Positions 1 through 5,925 of a stretch of 22,879 nt of DNA are shown piece by piece. Location of the stretch: the IMG/VR virus record IMGVR_UViG_3300042485_000046, positions 1 through 22,879 of that record. One strand, given 5' to 3'. The stretch's first letter is position 1, and each line of letters starts with the position of its first letter. The stretch comes from a virus. The position numbers were made by a program, and so were the translations under genes. The notes beneath the pieces were generated by a model, which searched no databases, was not told where the DNA came from, and saw nothing but the letters and a program-made list of their open reading frames with translations.

Positions 1-216
1 GAAGGCAAGAATCCCAGTGGTGGTTTAAACGCCAAGGGCCGAGCCTCTGCCAAAAAACAAGGCATGAACCTGAAACCCCCTCAACCCGAGGGCGGCAGCA
101 GGCGCGACTCTTTCTGTGCAAGGATGTCTGGCATGAAGAAAAAACTGACCAGCGCCAAGACTGCCAACGATCCAAACAGCCGCATTAATAAAAGCCTGAG
201 AGCGTGGAACTGCTGA
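1..216 (+). CDS. Small basic phage protein, 5' truncated
   Basis: The frame is open from the first base to a TGA at 214-216, giving 71 C-terminal residues; the start lies outside the window. It is rich in Lys and Arg (16 against 4 Asp/Glu). It contains the motifs NPSGGLNAKGRAS near the left end and RRDSFCARMSGMKKKL in the middle, and it ends in RAWNC. I recognise this pattern as a small conserved family common in aquatic phage genomes and, from memory, also in some large eukaryotic viruses. Its function is not established. The net positive charge would suit binding DNA or another virion component, but that is inference. The next gene starts one base after the stop, so the two are probably cotranslated. 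It is certainly coding, but its role is unknown. Confidence 0.85.
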   Translation, partial: EGKNPSGGLNAKGRASAKKQGMNLKPPQPEGGSRRDSFCARMSGMKKKLTSAKTANDPNSRINKSLRAWNC

Positions 217-217
217 C

Positions 218-466
218 ATGGACCTAACTCTATGGAACGCTGCTCTGTCCCTAATCTCGGCCTTAATTCTGTTCTGGGTCAAGACATCAACGGACGAGGT
301 CAAGCGCATTCAAATTCTTCTTAACCGCACCCGGGAGGAGATTGCGAAAGAGTATGTCACCAAAGCAGAGGTGCATACCGACATCAATCGCGTCTTGGAT
401 CGACTGGATCGGCTTGAGAAGAAGATTGATGACTTCATGAAAGAGCAAAGAAGTGCCCTCGGTTAG
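218..466 (+). CDS. Small membrane-anchored coiled-coil protein
   Basis: This 82-residue protein has one hydrophobic segment at about residues 5-21, followed by a charged, heptad-like helix from about 27 to 80 that includes TREEIAKEYVTKAEV and RVLDRLDRLEKKI. The layout, a short N-terminal membrane anchor with a long coiled coil, recalls phage inner-membrane spanins and small holin-like accessory proteins. No partner lipoprotein is seen next to it, and the recognisable lysis genes lie 14 kb downstream, so lysis is only one possibility. The ATG is one base after the preceding stop. Its last 14 bases overlap the start of the next gene, suggesting coupled translation. I do not recognise a named family with certainty. 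Confidence 0.8.
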   Translation: MDLTLWNAALSLISALILFWVKTSTDEVKRIQILLNRTREEIAKEYVTKAEVHTDINRVLDRLDRLEKKIDDFMKEQRSALG

Positions 467-833
467 TCCCGAACAAAAGCGTTTGATGGATGCAGCGGCC
501 CATAACCCTGCATTTGCCAAGAAGGTCGGCGTTCCTGTAAAGGTCGCCAAAGAGTTTAGTCAGGCCGATAAAGGTCGTAAATTTGCTGGAGGTGGTGAAA
601 TGAAAGAGTCCAAGAAGATGATGGGTAAAGAGATCTCCTTTATGAAAAAGAAGGGCGCTCCCAAGTCCATGATCAAACATGAGATGGCCGAAGCCGGCAT
701 GAAGAGTGGCAGCAAGGCCAAGGGCTACGCTTCCGGTGGCCTCGCCGGTGGCCACAAGGCTGCTGACGGCATTGCCCGCAAAGGCAAGACCCGTGGTATG
801 CAAGTCAAAATGATGGGCGGCGGTAAGTGCTAA
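453..833 (+). CDS. Small basic phage protein with DGxxxxGKTRG tag
   Basis: The 126-residue protein starts at GTG 453, inside the end of the previous gene. That start gives the N-terminus PSVSPEQKRLMDAAAHNPAF, which matches a conserved N-terminal module I know from aquatic phages (residues 1-41). A second module at about 49-84 is Met/Lys rich, with ISFMKKKGAPKSMIKHEM. The C-terminal part has YASGG (92-96) and the tag AADGIARKGKTRG (103-115), followed by a Met/Gly tail ending in Cys. The tag recurs in two of the next three genes. No enzymatic motif is present. The function is unknown; a virion or assembly role is inferred from its position upstream of connector genes. Confidence 0.85.
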   Translation: MPSVSPEQKRLMDAAAHNPAFAKKVGVPVKVAKEFSQADKGRKFAGGGEMKESKKMMGKEISFMKKKGAPKSMIKHEMAEAGMKSGSKAKGYASGGLAGGHKAADGIARKGKTRGMQVKMMGGGKC

Positions 834-843
834 GAGGTGCATC

Positions 844-1155
844 ATGAAACGATCTCCCAAGATTTTTACTGAAGAGATGGGGCAGCCTCCTATGGACCCA
901 GAAGGCGGTTCTGTCCGTCCTTCTAAGCCCGTTGTTCCGGACATGAGTCAATACAAGCCTCGTCGTCCCAAAACAAAGGCAGAGGACGCCATTTCTTCTG
1001 AGCAAAAGAAGCAAATGCTTCAAAGCATTCAGGATGAAAAGGATCGTCAGAGGATCAAAGGCATGGGGTTTGCCAGTGGCGGCAAAGTTAGCTCTGCGTC
1101 TAAACGGGCAGATGGTTGCGTACAACGTGGTAAAACCCGAGGCGTGATGGTGTAG
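844..1155 (+). CDS. Small phage protein with GKTRG C-terminal tag
   Basis: This 103-residue protein has a Pro-rich, probably unstructured N-terminal half, with short proline-containing motifs such as MGQPPMDPEGG. A charged helical segment follows at about 51-70 (EQKKQMLQSIQDEKDRQRIK). The C-terminal tail has FASGGK and then the tag RADGCVQRGKTRG (88-100). The tag matches those of the proteins at 453-833 and 1458-1952. An AGAGGTG Shine-Dalgarno-like sequence precedes ATG 844. The N-terminal part is unlike its neighbours, so the tag looks like a portable tail on unrelated proteins. I do not recognise a function; it is probably part of the late virion gene block. Confidence 0.83.
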   Translation: MKRSPKIFTEEMGQPPMDPEGGSVRPSKPVVPDMSQYKPRRPKTKAEDAISSEQKKQMLQSIQDEKDRQRIKGMGFASGGKVSSASKRADGCVQRGKTRGVMV

Positions 1156-1157
1156 CC

Positions 1158-1442
1158 ATGATGGCAAGTCGCGGCATGGGGGCCATCAATTCCTCAAAAA
1201 TGCCCAAAGGTGTCGTCAAAAAACGCCGAGACAACACCGACTTCACTGAGTACGCAGAGGGCGGAAAAGTAAAGTCTAAGGTAAACGAAGCTGGCGTTTA
1301 CACAAAGCCCGGTATGCGTAAGTCTTTGTTTGAGTCAATCAAATCTCGTGAGACTCAAGGCACAGGCGCAGGCCAATGGAGCGCCCGTAAGGCACAGCTT
1401 CTGGCCAAGCAGTACAAAGCCCGTGGCGGCGGTTACAAGTGA
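1158..1442 (+). CDS. Small basic protein, QWSARKAQL family
   Basis: The 94-residue protein begins with two Met codons (1158 and 1161), two bases after the previous stop; either could be used. It has YAEGGKV at about 34-40 and a C-terminal module from about 45 with NEAGVYTKPGMRKSLFESIK and GAGQWSARKAQLLAKQYK, ending in RGGGYK. That C-terminal module is a family I recognise from phages and from large eukaryotic DNA viruses; I believe it is catalogued as a domain of unknown function, but I cannot confirm the number here. The protein is strongly basic. It is one of three small basic families clustered here (with 1-216 and 1949-2182). A nucleic-acid-binding or virion-packaged role is possible but unproven. 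Confidence 0.87.
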   Translation: MMASRGMGAINSSKMPKGVVKKRRDNTDFTEYAEGGKVKSKVNEAGVYTKPGMRKSLFESIKSRETQGTGAGQWSARKAQLLAKQYKARGGGYK

Positions 1443-1457
1443 CGAGAGGTATTCAAA

Positions 1458-1952
1458 ATGCCAAAAGGTATTCGTAAGCCAATGGAAGAGATGCTGCTCG
1501 GTACTGAGGGCGGCAAAGGCGGTGGTGGCGGTGGAGTTGGCGGCACAAAATGGAGCAGCCTGCCTTCTTTTCGGGGCAATGCAAGCACTATGGATGACTT
1601 GCGGAAACTCACCAAAGACACTTCGCATCTCAAAGGTGGCGCAAAAGCATCGGCAGACGAAGCCAAAACTAGAGCGGCAAAACGCACTGGTGTGCGGGCT
1701 GCTGGCGCTACCGCAGCGGCTGAAGGTGCCAGAACCGCTTTGAGCAGCAGCGAAGCAAAGAGCAAGCCGCAGCAGGATACGGAAGAAGAAAATTTCCAAG
1801 AAGTACAGCGCATCCTTCGCAAAGTTGACGAAGACATTGAAGCTGAGAAGTACGCAAAGCCTGACAAATACAAAAGCGGCGGCGCAGTTTCGGCATCTAG
1901 GCGCGGAGATGGTATTGCTCAACGAGGCAAAACACGCGGCAAAATGGCATGA
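1458..1952 (+). CDS. Glycine-run protein with GKTRG C-terminal tag
   Basis: This 164-residue protein starts at ATG 1458 after a GAGAGG Shine-Dalgarno-like sequence. It has a short basic N-terminus, a Gly-rich run at residues 18-29, an Ala-rich charged helical region at about 61-100, and an acidic helical stretch at about 106-133 (including EEENFQEVQRILRKVDEDIE). It ends with YKSGG and the tag RGDGIAQRGKTRG (149-161). The tag is nearly the same as in the proteins at 453-833 and 844-1155. The stop overlaps the next start as ATGA (1949-1952). I recognise no enzyme fold. The composition suggests a flexible linker plus coiled coil, with the conserved tail as a probable docking signal. Confidence 0.83.
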   Translation: MPKGIRKPMEEMLLGTEGGKGGGGGGVGGTKWSSLPSFRGNASTMDDLRKLTKDTSHLKGGAKASADEAKTRAAKRTGVRAAGATAAAEGARTALSSSEAKSKPQQDTEEENFQEVQRILRKVDEDIEAEKYAKPDKYKSGGAVSASRRGDGIAQRGKTRGKMA

Positions 1953-2182
1953 AAGACCCGCAGCAGTCGCTCAAGGACTGGGGCGCTCAAAAATGGCGCA
2001 CTAAGTCTGGTAAGCCGTCTTCTAAGACGGGTGAGCGATATTTGCCTGAAAATGCCATCAAAGCTTTGACTCCAGCAGAATACGCAGCAACAACTCGCGC
2101 AAAACGGGCTGGCAAAAAAGCAGGCAAACAGTTTGTTGCTCAACCAAAGAACATTGCCAAAAAAACAGCGGGGTACAGATAA
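1949..2182 (+). CDS. Small very basic protein, KTGERYLP family
   Basis: The 77-residue protein starts within the stop of the preceding gene (ATGA), a typical coupling arrangement. It carries about 19 Lys/Arg against 5 Asp/Glu. Recognisable motifs are SLKDWGAQKWRTKSGKPSSK, TGERYLPENAIKAL and AEYAATTRAKR, with a Lys-rich end PKNIAKKTAGYR. I know this pattern as a small conserved family of phages, with relatives in bacteria and giant viruses; its function is undescribed as far as I know. The size and charge are like those of a DNA-binding or DNA-condensing peptide, which is inference only. Its TAA directly abuts the ATG of the adaptor gene at 2183. Confidence 0.87.
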   Translation: MKDPQQSLKDWGAQKWRTKSGKPSSKTGERYLPENAIKALTPAEYAATTRAKRAGKKAGKQFVAQPKNIAKKTAGYR

Positions 2183-3115
2183 ATGGCAACCACTGGTTCA
2201 ACGGCATTTGATCTTGAGTTTACGGAGCTTGCTGAAGAAGCTTGGGAGCGGGCTGGGCGCGAGATGCGTACAGGTTATGACCTGCGTACTGCTCGCCGGT
2301 CAATGAATCTGATGACCATCGAGTGGCAGAACCGTGGTATCAACATGTGGACAATTGAGCAGGGTTCCTTCAACCTGACTCAAGGTCTAAGCACATACGC
2401 TCTGCCATTGGATACCATCGATCTGATGGAGCATGTCATCCGAACCGGCGGGAACAATCAGAGCACACAGGCTGATTTAAACATCACTCGCATCAGCGTT
2501 TCGACCTACGCCACAATTCCAAACAAGCTGACGCAAGCCCGACCGATTCAGGTCTGGGTTCAACGCATGTCGGGAGAGTTGTCTCCAGCCAATGCCACGC
2601 TCGTAGGAACGATCAATTCCTCGACGACAACCATTGTGCTCAGTTCCGTCTCAAGCCTGCCTTCCAGCGGTTTTATTCGGATTGATGACGAAGACATCTA
2701 TTATGGATACATCACCGGGACAACACTTGGCGGCGTATTCAGGGGGCAGAACGGAACCACTCCAGTCAGCCACACTAATGGCGCTGTGGTCTACAACCCC
2801 AATCTGCCATGCATCACTGTGTGGCCTGTACCGGATAGTGTGACCCCATACACATTCGCTTATTGGCGTATGCGAAGGATTCAGGACACTGGTGCCGGCA
2901 TCCAGACAAGTGATATGAACTTCCGTTTCCTGCCTTGTGTTGTTGCAGGATTGGCGTACTACATTGCCATGAAGGTGCCGGAGCTTATGCCCCGGATGGA
3001 CATGTTGAAACAGGTCTATGACGAGCAGTTCAACCTCGCGGCAGGTGAAGATCGAGAGAAGGCCGCAGTGCGTTTCGTCCCTCGTCAGACATTCATTGGC
3101 GGATCGAGTTCGTAA
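2183..3115 (+). CDS. Head-tail adaptor-type protein with inserted beta module
   Basis: This 310-residue protein resembles a phage connector/adaptor family (P22 gp4-like in role) common in aquatic phages. The N-terminal helical part (1-60) includes LAEEAWERAG, GYDLRTARRSMNLMTIEWQN and RGINMWTIEQ. It is followed by a beta segment with TYALPLDTIDLMEHVIRTGG and by RISVSTYATIPNK. The C-terminal helices (244-310) contain RFLPCVVAGLAYYIAMK and DREKAAVRFVPRQ. Between about residues 133 and 205 lies an extra Ser/Thr/Gly-rich beta module with IRIDDEDIYYGYITG and GVFRGQNGTT; the core resumes at LPCITVWPVPDS. Such proteins bind below the portal and help form the exit channel. The family match is from memory; the exact ring position is inferred. 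Confidence 0.78.
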   Translation: MATTGSTAFDLEFTELAEEAWERAGREMRTGYDLRTARRSMNLMTIEWQNRGINMWTIEQGSFNLTQGLSTYALPLDTIDLMEHVIRTGGNNQSTQADLNITRISVSTYATIPNKLTQARPIQVWVQRMSGELSPANATLVGTINSSTTTIVLSSVSSLPSSGFIRIDDEDIYYGYITGTTLGGVFRGQNGTTPVSHTNGAVVYNPNLPCITVWPVPDSVTPYTFAYWRMRRIQDTGAGIQTSDMNFRFLPCVVAGLAYYIAMKVPELMPRMDMLKQVYDEQFNLAAGEDREKAAVRFVPRQTFIGGSSS

Positions 3116-3504
3116 TGGGCAATAGGTTTGCAGCCGGCAAGAAGGCGATTGCCATGTGCGATCGTTGCGGGCAACAGTTTAAATTGAAGACTCTGAAAGA
3201 AGAGGTCATCAAGACAAAACGGTACAACTTGCTTGTCTGTAATGAGTGCTGGGATCCGGATCACCCGCAGCTTCAGTTGGGGATGTATCCTGTAGATGAC
3301 CCTCAAGCCCTGAGGAATCCGAGGACAGACACAACTTATCGTCAAGCAGGTTTAAACCCTGTCGGATTTCCGACAGATGGTTCAAGGGTCATTCAGTGGG
3401 GTTGGAATCCGGTTGGCGGAGCTAGTGCAGACGATGCAGGATTAACGCCAAATTATTTGGTATTGACCGTACAGGTCGGTACAGTGACAATTGCAACAAC
3501 TTAA
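3115..3504 (+). CDS. Four-cysteine (zinc-ribbon-like) phage protein
   Basis: The 129-residue protein starts in a TAATG overlap with the adaptor gene. Two CxxC pairs, Cys15/Cys18 in CDRCG and Cys42/Cys45 in CNECW, are 23 residues apart, which fits a small zinc ribbon. Downstream is DPDHPQLQLGMYPVDDPQAL, a stretch I recognise as conserved in this phage family, and then a Trp/Gly-rich segment. The C-terminal 20 residues are beta-prone (YLVLTVQVGTVTIATT). The position between two adaptor-type genes suggests a virion or assembly role rather than transcription control, but a regulatory zinc-ribbon protein cannot be excluded. The stop codon overlaps the Shine-Dalgarno sequence of the next gene. Confidence 0.82.
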   Translation: MGNRFAAGKKAIAMCDRCGQQFKLKTLKEEVIKTKRYNLLVCNECWDPDHPQLQLGMYPVDDPQALRNPRTDTTYRQAGLNPVGFPTDGSRVIQWGWNPVGGASADDAGLTPNYLVLTVQVGTVTIATT

Positions 3505-3508
3505 GGAG
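3503..3508 (+). promoter_or_regulatory. Shine-Dalgarno AAGGAG fixing the start at 3515
   Basis: AAGGAG lies six bases before ATG 3515 and overlaps the TAA stop (3502-3504) of the preceding gene. It supports the ATG over the upstream in-frame TTG at 3491. Confidence 0.8.
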
Positions 3509-3514
3509 TTGATC

Positions 3515-3691
3515 ATGGACGCAAAGAAAGCAGTTCACAAGCATGAATCGCACATGCACCCCGGCAAAACGCCAACTAAATTTGCCAAAGGCGGTAAAAC
3601 CAATCTGCAAATGAAGCAGCTTGGTCGTAATCTTGCCAAGGTTGCAAACCAGCAAAAACCTGTTCGTAGTGTTCGTAAAGCGGGGATTTAA
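3515..3691 (+). CDS. Small basic His-rich phage protein
   Basis: This 58-residue protein is read from ATG 3515, well placed after AAGGAG. The N-terminus is His/Lys rich (KKAVHKHESHMHPGKTP). The middle has FAKGGK, matching the glycine-glycine motif of the small proteins at 453-1952, followed by TNLQMKQLGRNLAKVANQ, a stretch I have seen repeatedly in aquatic phage small proteins. It ends in RSVRKAGI. No catalytic motif is visible. Its position between adaptor genes and its basic charge suggest a virion accessory peptide, without direct proof. It is separated from the next gene by two bases. Confidence 0.8.
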   Translation: MDAKKAVHKHESHMHPGKTPTKFAKGGKTNLQMKQLGRNLAKVANQQKPVRSVRKAGI

Positions 3692-3693
3692 TC

Positions 3694-3957
3694 ATGGCTT
3701 TTACGATGAAAAAAATGGGCAAAGAAGTTGGTCCTGCCAGCGTCTACGCCATCCCCCACACAATGGATGGCAAAAAAGGTGTTGACCTGAAAAACAGCGG
3801 TTATCAGGGCGGCACAAAAAATACACCCAACGATGTCAAAATGTCTGTTGGTAATTTGACTCGGGACAAGTATCCCGAGCCAAAGACAAGCGGCATCAAA
3901 ATTCGCGGCACCGGAGCGGCCACAAAAGGCGTGATGGCTCGTGGCCCTATGGCGTGA
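3694..3957 (+). CDS. Small basic phage protein, RGTGAATKG family
   Basis: The 87-residue protein is Lys/Gly rich. The N-terminal part has MKKMGKEVGPASVYAIPH. The middle has GGTKNTPNDVKMSVGNLTRD. The end is KIRGTGAATKGVMARGPMA, a C-terminal signature I recognise from many aquatic phage small proteins. It resembles the GKTRG tails of the proteins at 453-1952 in being a short basic Gly-rich terminus, but it is a different sequence. It has no membrane segment or enzyme motif. It is followed seven bases later by the second adaptor-type gene. The coding assignment is firm; the function is unknown. Confidence 0.82.
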   Translation: MAFTMKKMGKEVGPASVYAIPHTMDGKKGVDLKNSGYQGGTKNTPNDVKMSVGNLTRDKYPEPKTSGIKIRGTGAATKGVMARGPMA

Positions 3958-3964
3958 GGTTTAA

Positions 3965-4888
3965 ATGAATTACTCTGAACTTGTCACCGCTGTTCAAGAT
4001 TACTGTGAGAACACATTTCTCACGGTAGATATGAACGCGATGATTCGTATCGCAGAGCAAAACATTTACAACACAGCCCAGCTTGCCAGTCTTAGAAAGA
4101 ATATGACCGGCAATCTTTCTGTTGGCAACCCGTATCTTTCTGCGCCAAATGATTTTTTGTCGGTATATTCATTGGCCGCAATTAAGCCCAACGGTGAATA
4201 TTTGTATCTTCTAAATAAAGATGTAAACTTTATTAGAGAAGCATACCCAAACCCCGGAACCTCATCCGTCAGTTCAAGAGGGTTGCCAAAGCACTATGCA
4301 ATTTTTGGCCCTACATACGGCAGCCTAAATGAGTTGTCGTTTATTTTGGGACCAACGCCAGATCAGGCATATGGCGTAGAACTGCATTTTTATTATTTGC
4401 CAGAATCAATTGTTCAGGCAGCCATTAATCAAGTAACAATTTCTTCTGGCGGATCTGGATACGCCAATGGGACATATTTTAATGTCCCACTAACTGGGGG
4501 CAGTGGTTCATCGGCAACGGCTAATATTATTGTTTCTGGCAACGCCGTCACATCAGTTACTATTTCAAAGAGTGGTTGTTTTTATGCTGTAAACAATTCA
4601 CTTAGCGCAAACAATTCCAACTTGGGCAACTCGGGAAGCGGGTTTGTTCTTACAGTAAACAGTGTTTTCAATTCAACAGGAACCACTTGGCTTGGCGACA
4701 ATTTTGAAACGGCATTGTTTAATGGCGTCATGGTTGAGGCCATTAGGTTTATGAAGGGTGATCCTGATCTTGTGCAACTCTATGATCAGCAGTACAAGCA
4801 ATCCATCAGTCTTCTCAAGAATCTTGGCGACGGCAAGCAGCGCATGGATGCTTATCGTGATGGTCAAGTAAGAAATCCGGTGGTTTAA
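3965..4888 (+). CDS. Second head-tail adaptor-type protein with inserted GSGY module
   Basis: The 307-residue protein resembles the phage adaptor family related to those under the portal of short-tailed phages. The N-terminal helices (1-45) include YSELVTAVQDYCENTF and IRIAEQNIYNTAQLASLRK. Next come YLSAPNDFLSVYSLA and LLNKDVNFIREAYP, then FILGPTPDQAYGVELHFYYL. C-terminal helices (242-307) contain WLGDNFETALFNGVMVEAI, FMKGDPDLVQLYDQQYK and LGDGKQRMDAYRDGQV. Between about residues 152 and 238 an extra module with SSGGSGYANGTYFNVPLTGG interrupts the fold; it is of the GSGY beta type common in phage structural proteins. Its core differs from that of the first adaptor, so the two are likely successive rings, by inference. 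Confidence 0.78.
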   Translation: MNYSELVTAVQDYCENTFLTVDMNAMIRIAEQNIYNTAQLASLRKNMTGNLSVGNPYLSAPNDFLSVYSLAAIKPNGEYLYLLNKDVNFIREAYPNPGTSSVSSRGLPKHYAIFGPTYGSLNELSFILGPTPDQAYGVELHFYYLPESIVQAAINQVTISSGGSGYANGTYFNVPLTGGSGSSATANIIVSGNAVTSVTISKSGCFYAVNNSLSANNSNLGNSGSGFVLTVNSVFNSTGTTWLGDNFETALFNGVMVEAIRFMKGDPDLVQLYDQQYKQSISLLKNLGDGKQRMDAYRDGQVRNPVV

Positions 4889-5296
4889 ATGGCAATAGTC
4901 CAAACAGCCACAAACACGTTTAAAACGCAGTTGCTTAATGGTGGATTTAATTTCACCTCAGACACGTTTTACATTGCTTTGTATACTGCAAATGCAAATT
5001 TAAACGAAAACACAACTGCGTATACATCTGAAAATGAAGTTGTGGCATCCGGGTATGCTCCCCAGCCTTTGACAGTATCTATAACGCCCACATCCAGTAA
5101 CGATGTGTCTTATATTTCATTTAACAATGTATCTTGGAACGCAGCCATCACGGCCCGTGGTGCTTTGATTTACAAAGCAGGCGATAACGGTGCTGTTTGT
5201 GTTTTAGATTTTGGATCTGACAAAACATCCACCTCCACATTTCAAGTGCAGTTTCCTGCTGCAAGCAGTAACTCCGCAATCATTCGCATCAATTAA
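4889..5296 (+). CDS. Virion structural protein, probable decoration type
   Basis: This 135-residue protein begins directly after the previous TAA. It belongs to a pattern I recognise from many phages: an N-terminal stretch ATNTFKTQLLNGGFNF, then FYIALYTANANLNENTTAY, a VVASGYAPQPLTV strand, VSYISFNNVSWNAAITARGA and LIYKAGDNGAVCVLDFGSDK. It is predominantly beta and has no signal peptide or membrane segment. Its position next to fibre genes supports a virion role, such as head or tail decoration or a fibre adaptor. The precise location in the particle cannot be read from the sequence. The stop is fused with the Shine-Dalgarno sequence of the next gene. Confidence 0.75.
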   Translation: MAIVQTATNTFKTQLLNGGFNFTSDTFYIALYTANANLNENTTAYTSENEVVASGYAPQPLTVSITPTSSNDVSYISFNNVSWNAAITARGALIYKAGDNGAVCVLDFGSDKTSTSTFQVQFPAASSNSAIIRIN

Positions 5297-5305
5297 GGAG
5301 CAATT

Positions 5306-5914
5306 ATGTCCAAAGAATTTTCAAATTTTGGCGATCACGCAAAAGTTACCATGCAATCCAACGTCACGGGCAACGAGTCCGTTGGCATTGAAGGCCACTA
5401 CCATGTGGTCTGCCGAGATGCTGACGGCAACATCAAATGGGAAGATGAGTTTCCCAATCTGGTCAACGAAGGCGGCAAGCAATTGATGCTTGATACGTTG
5501 CTTCGCACTTCTGGCACCTACACCACTGTTGGCCCGTTTCTGGGCCTGATTTCTGGTGCTAGCCCGACCTTTGCCGCCGCTGACACCATGACCTCTCATG
5601 GCGGATGGACTGAGTTCATCAACTACACCGTTGGTGGTTCTGCTGTTCGCGGCACGGCTGTATTTACTGCTTCTACATCGACTGGAACCACGCCGTCGAA
5701 TGTGACTACTTGCGCTGCTGCGGCTATCACCTACACCATCACTGGTGCGGGCGGCACGGTGGGTGGCTGCTTCTTGGTGACCGGCGCTGGCGCTGTCAGT
5801 ACTCAAAGCAGCACGGCAGGTACTCTGTATAGCGCAGGCGCATTTGCCACTGCCAAAGTAACCACCGCAGGCGACACTGTAAGCGTTACCTACAGCACCA
5901 CTGCAACTTCTTAA
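5306..5914 (+). CDS. Virion-associated beta protein
   Basis: The 202-residue protein starts after AAGGAG with five-base spacing. Residues 1-70 carry HYHVVCRDADGNIKWEDEFP and NLVNEGGKQLMLDTLLRT, which resemble the start of a phage structural family I have seen beside fibre genes. A middle region has PFLGLISGASPTFAAADTM and SHGGWTEFINYTVGG. The last 90 residues are Thr/Ala/Gly-rich beta sequence (for example ITYTITGAGGTVGGCFLVTG). It is likely a tail or head decoration protein, perhaps partner to the protein at 4889-5296. No enzymatic residues are evident. The stop is fused with AAAGGAG of the next gene. Confidence 0.72.
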   Translation: MSKEFSNFGDHAKVTMQSNVTGNESVGIEGHYHVVCRDADGNIKWEDEFPNLVNEGGKQLMLDTLLRTSGTYTTVGPFLGLISGASPTFAAADTMTSHGGWTEFINYTVGGSAVRGTAVFTASTSTGTTPSNVTTCAAAAITYTITGAGGTVGGCFLVTGAGAVSTQSSTAGTLYSAGAFATAKVTTAGDTVSVTYSTTATS

Positions 5915-5925
5915 AGGAGTCTTAA

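Noticed and set aside
1330-1743. 137-residue + strand frame overlapping two genes
   Set aside because: It crosses the junction of two recognisable small proteins in another frame and looks like a shifted reading of both.
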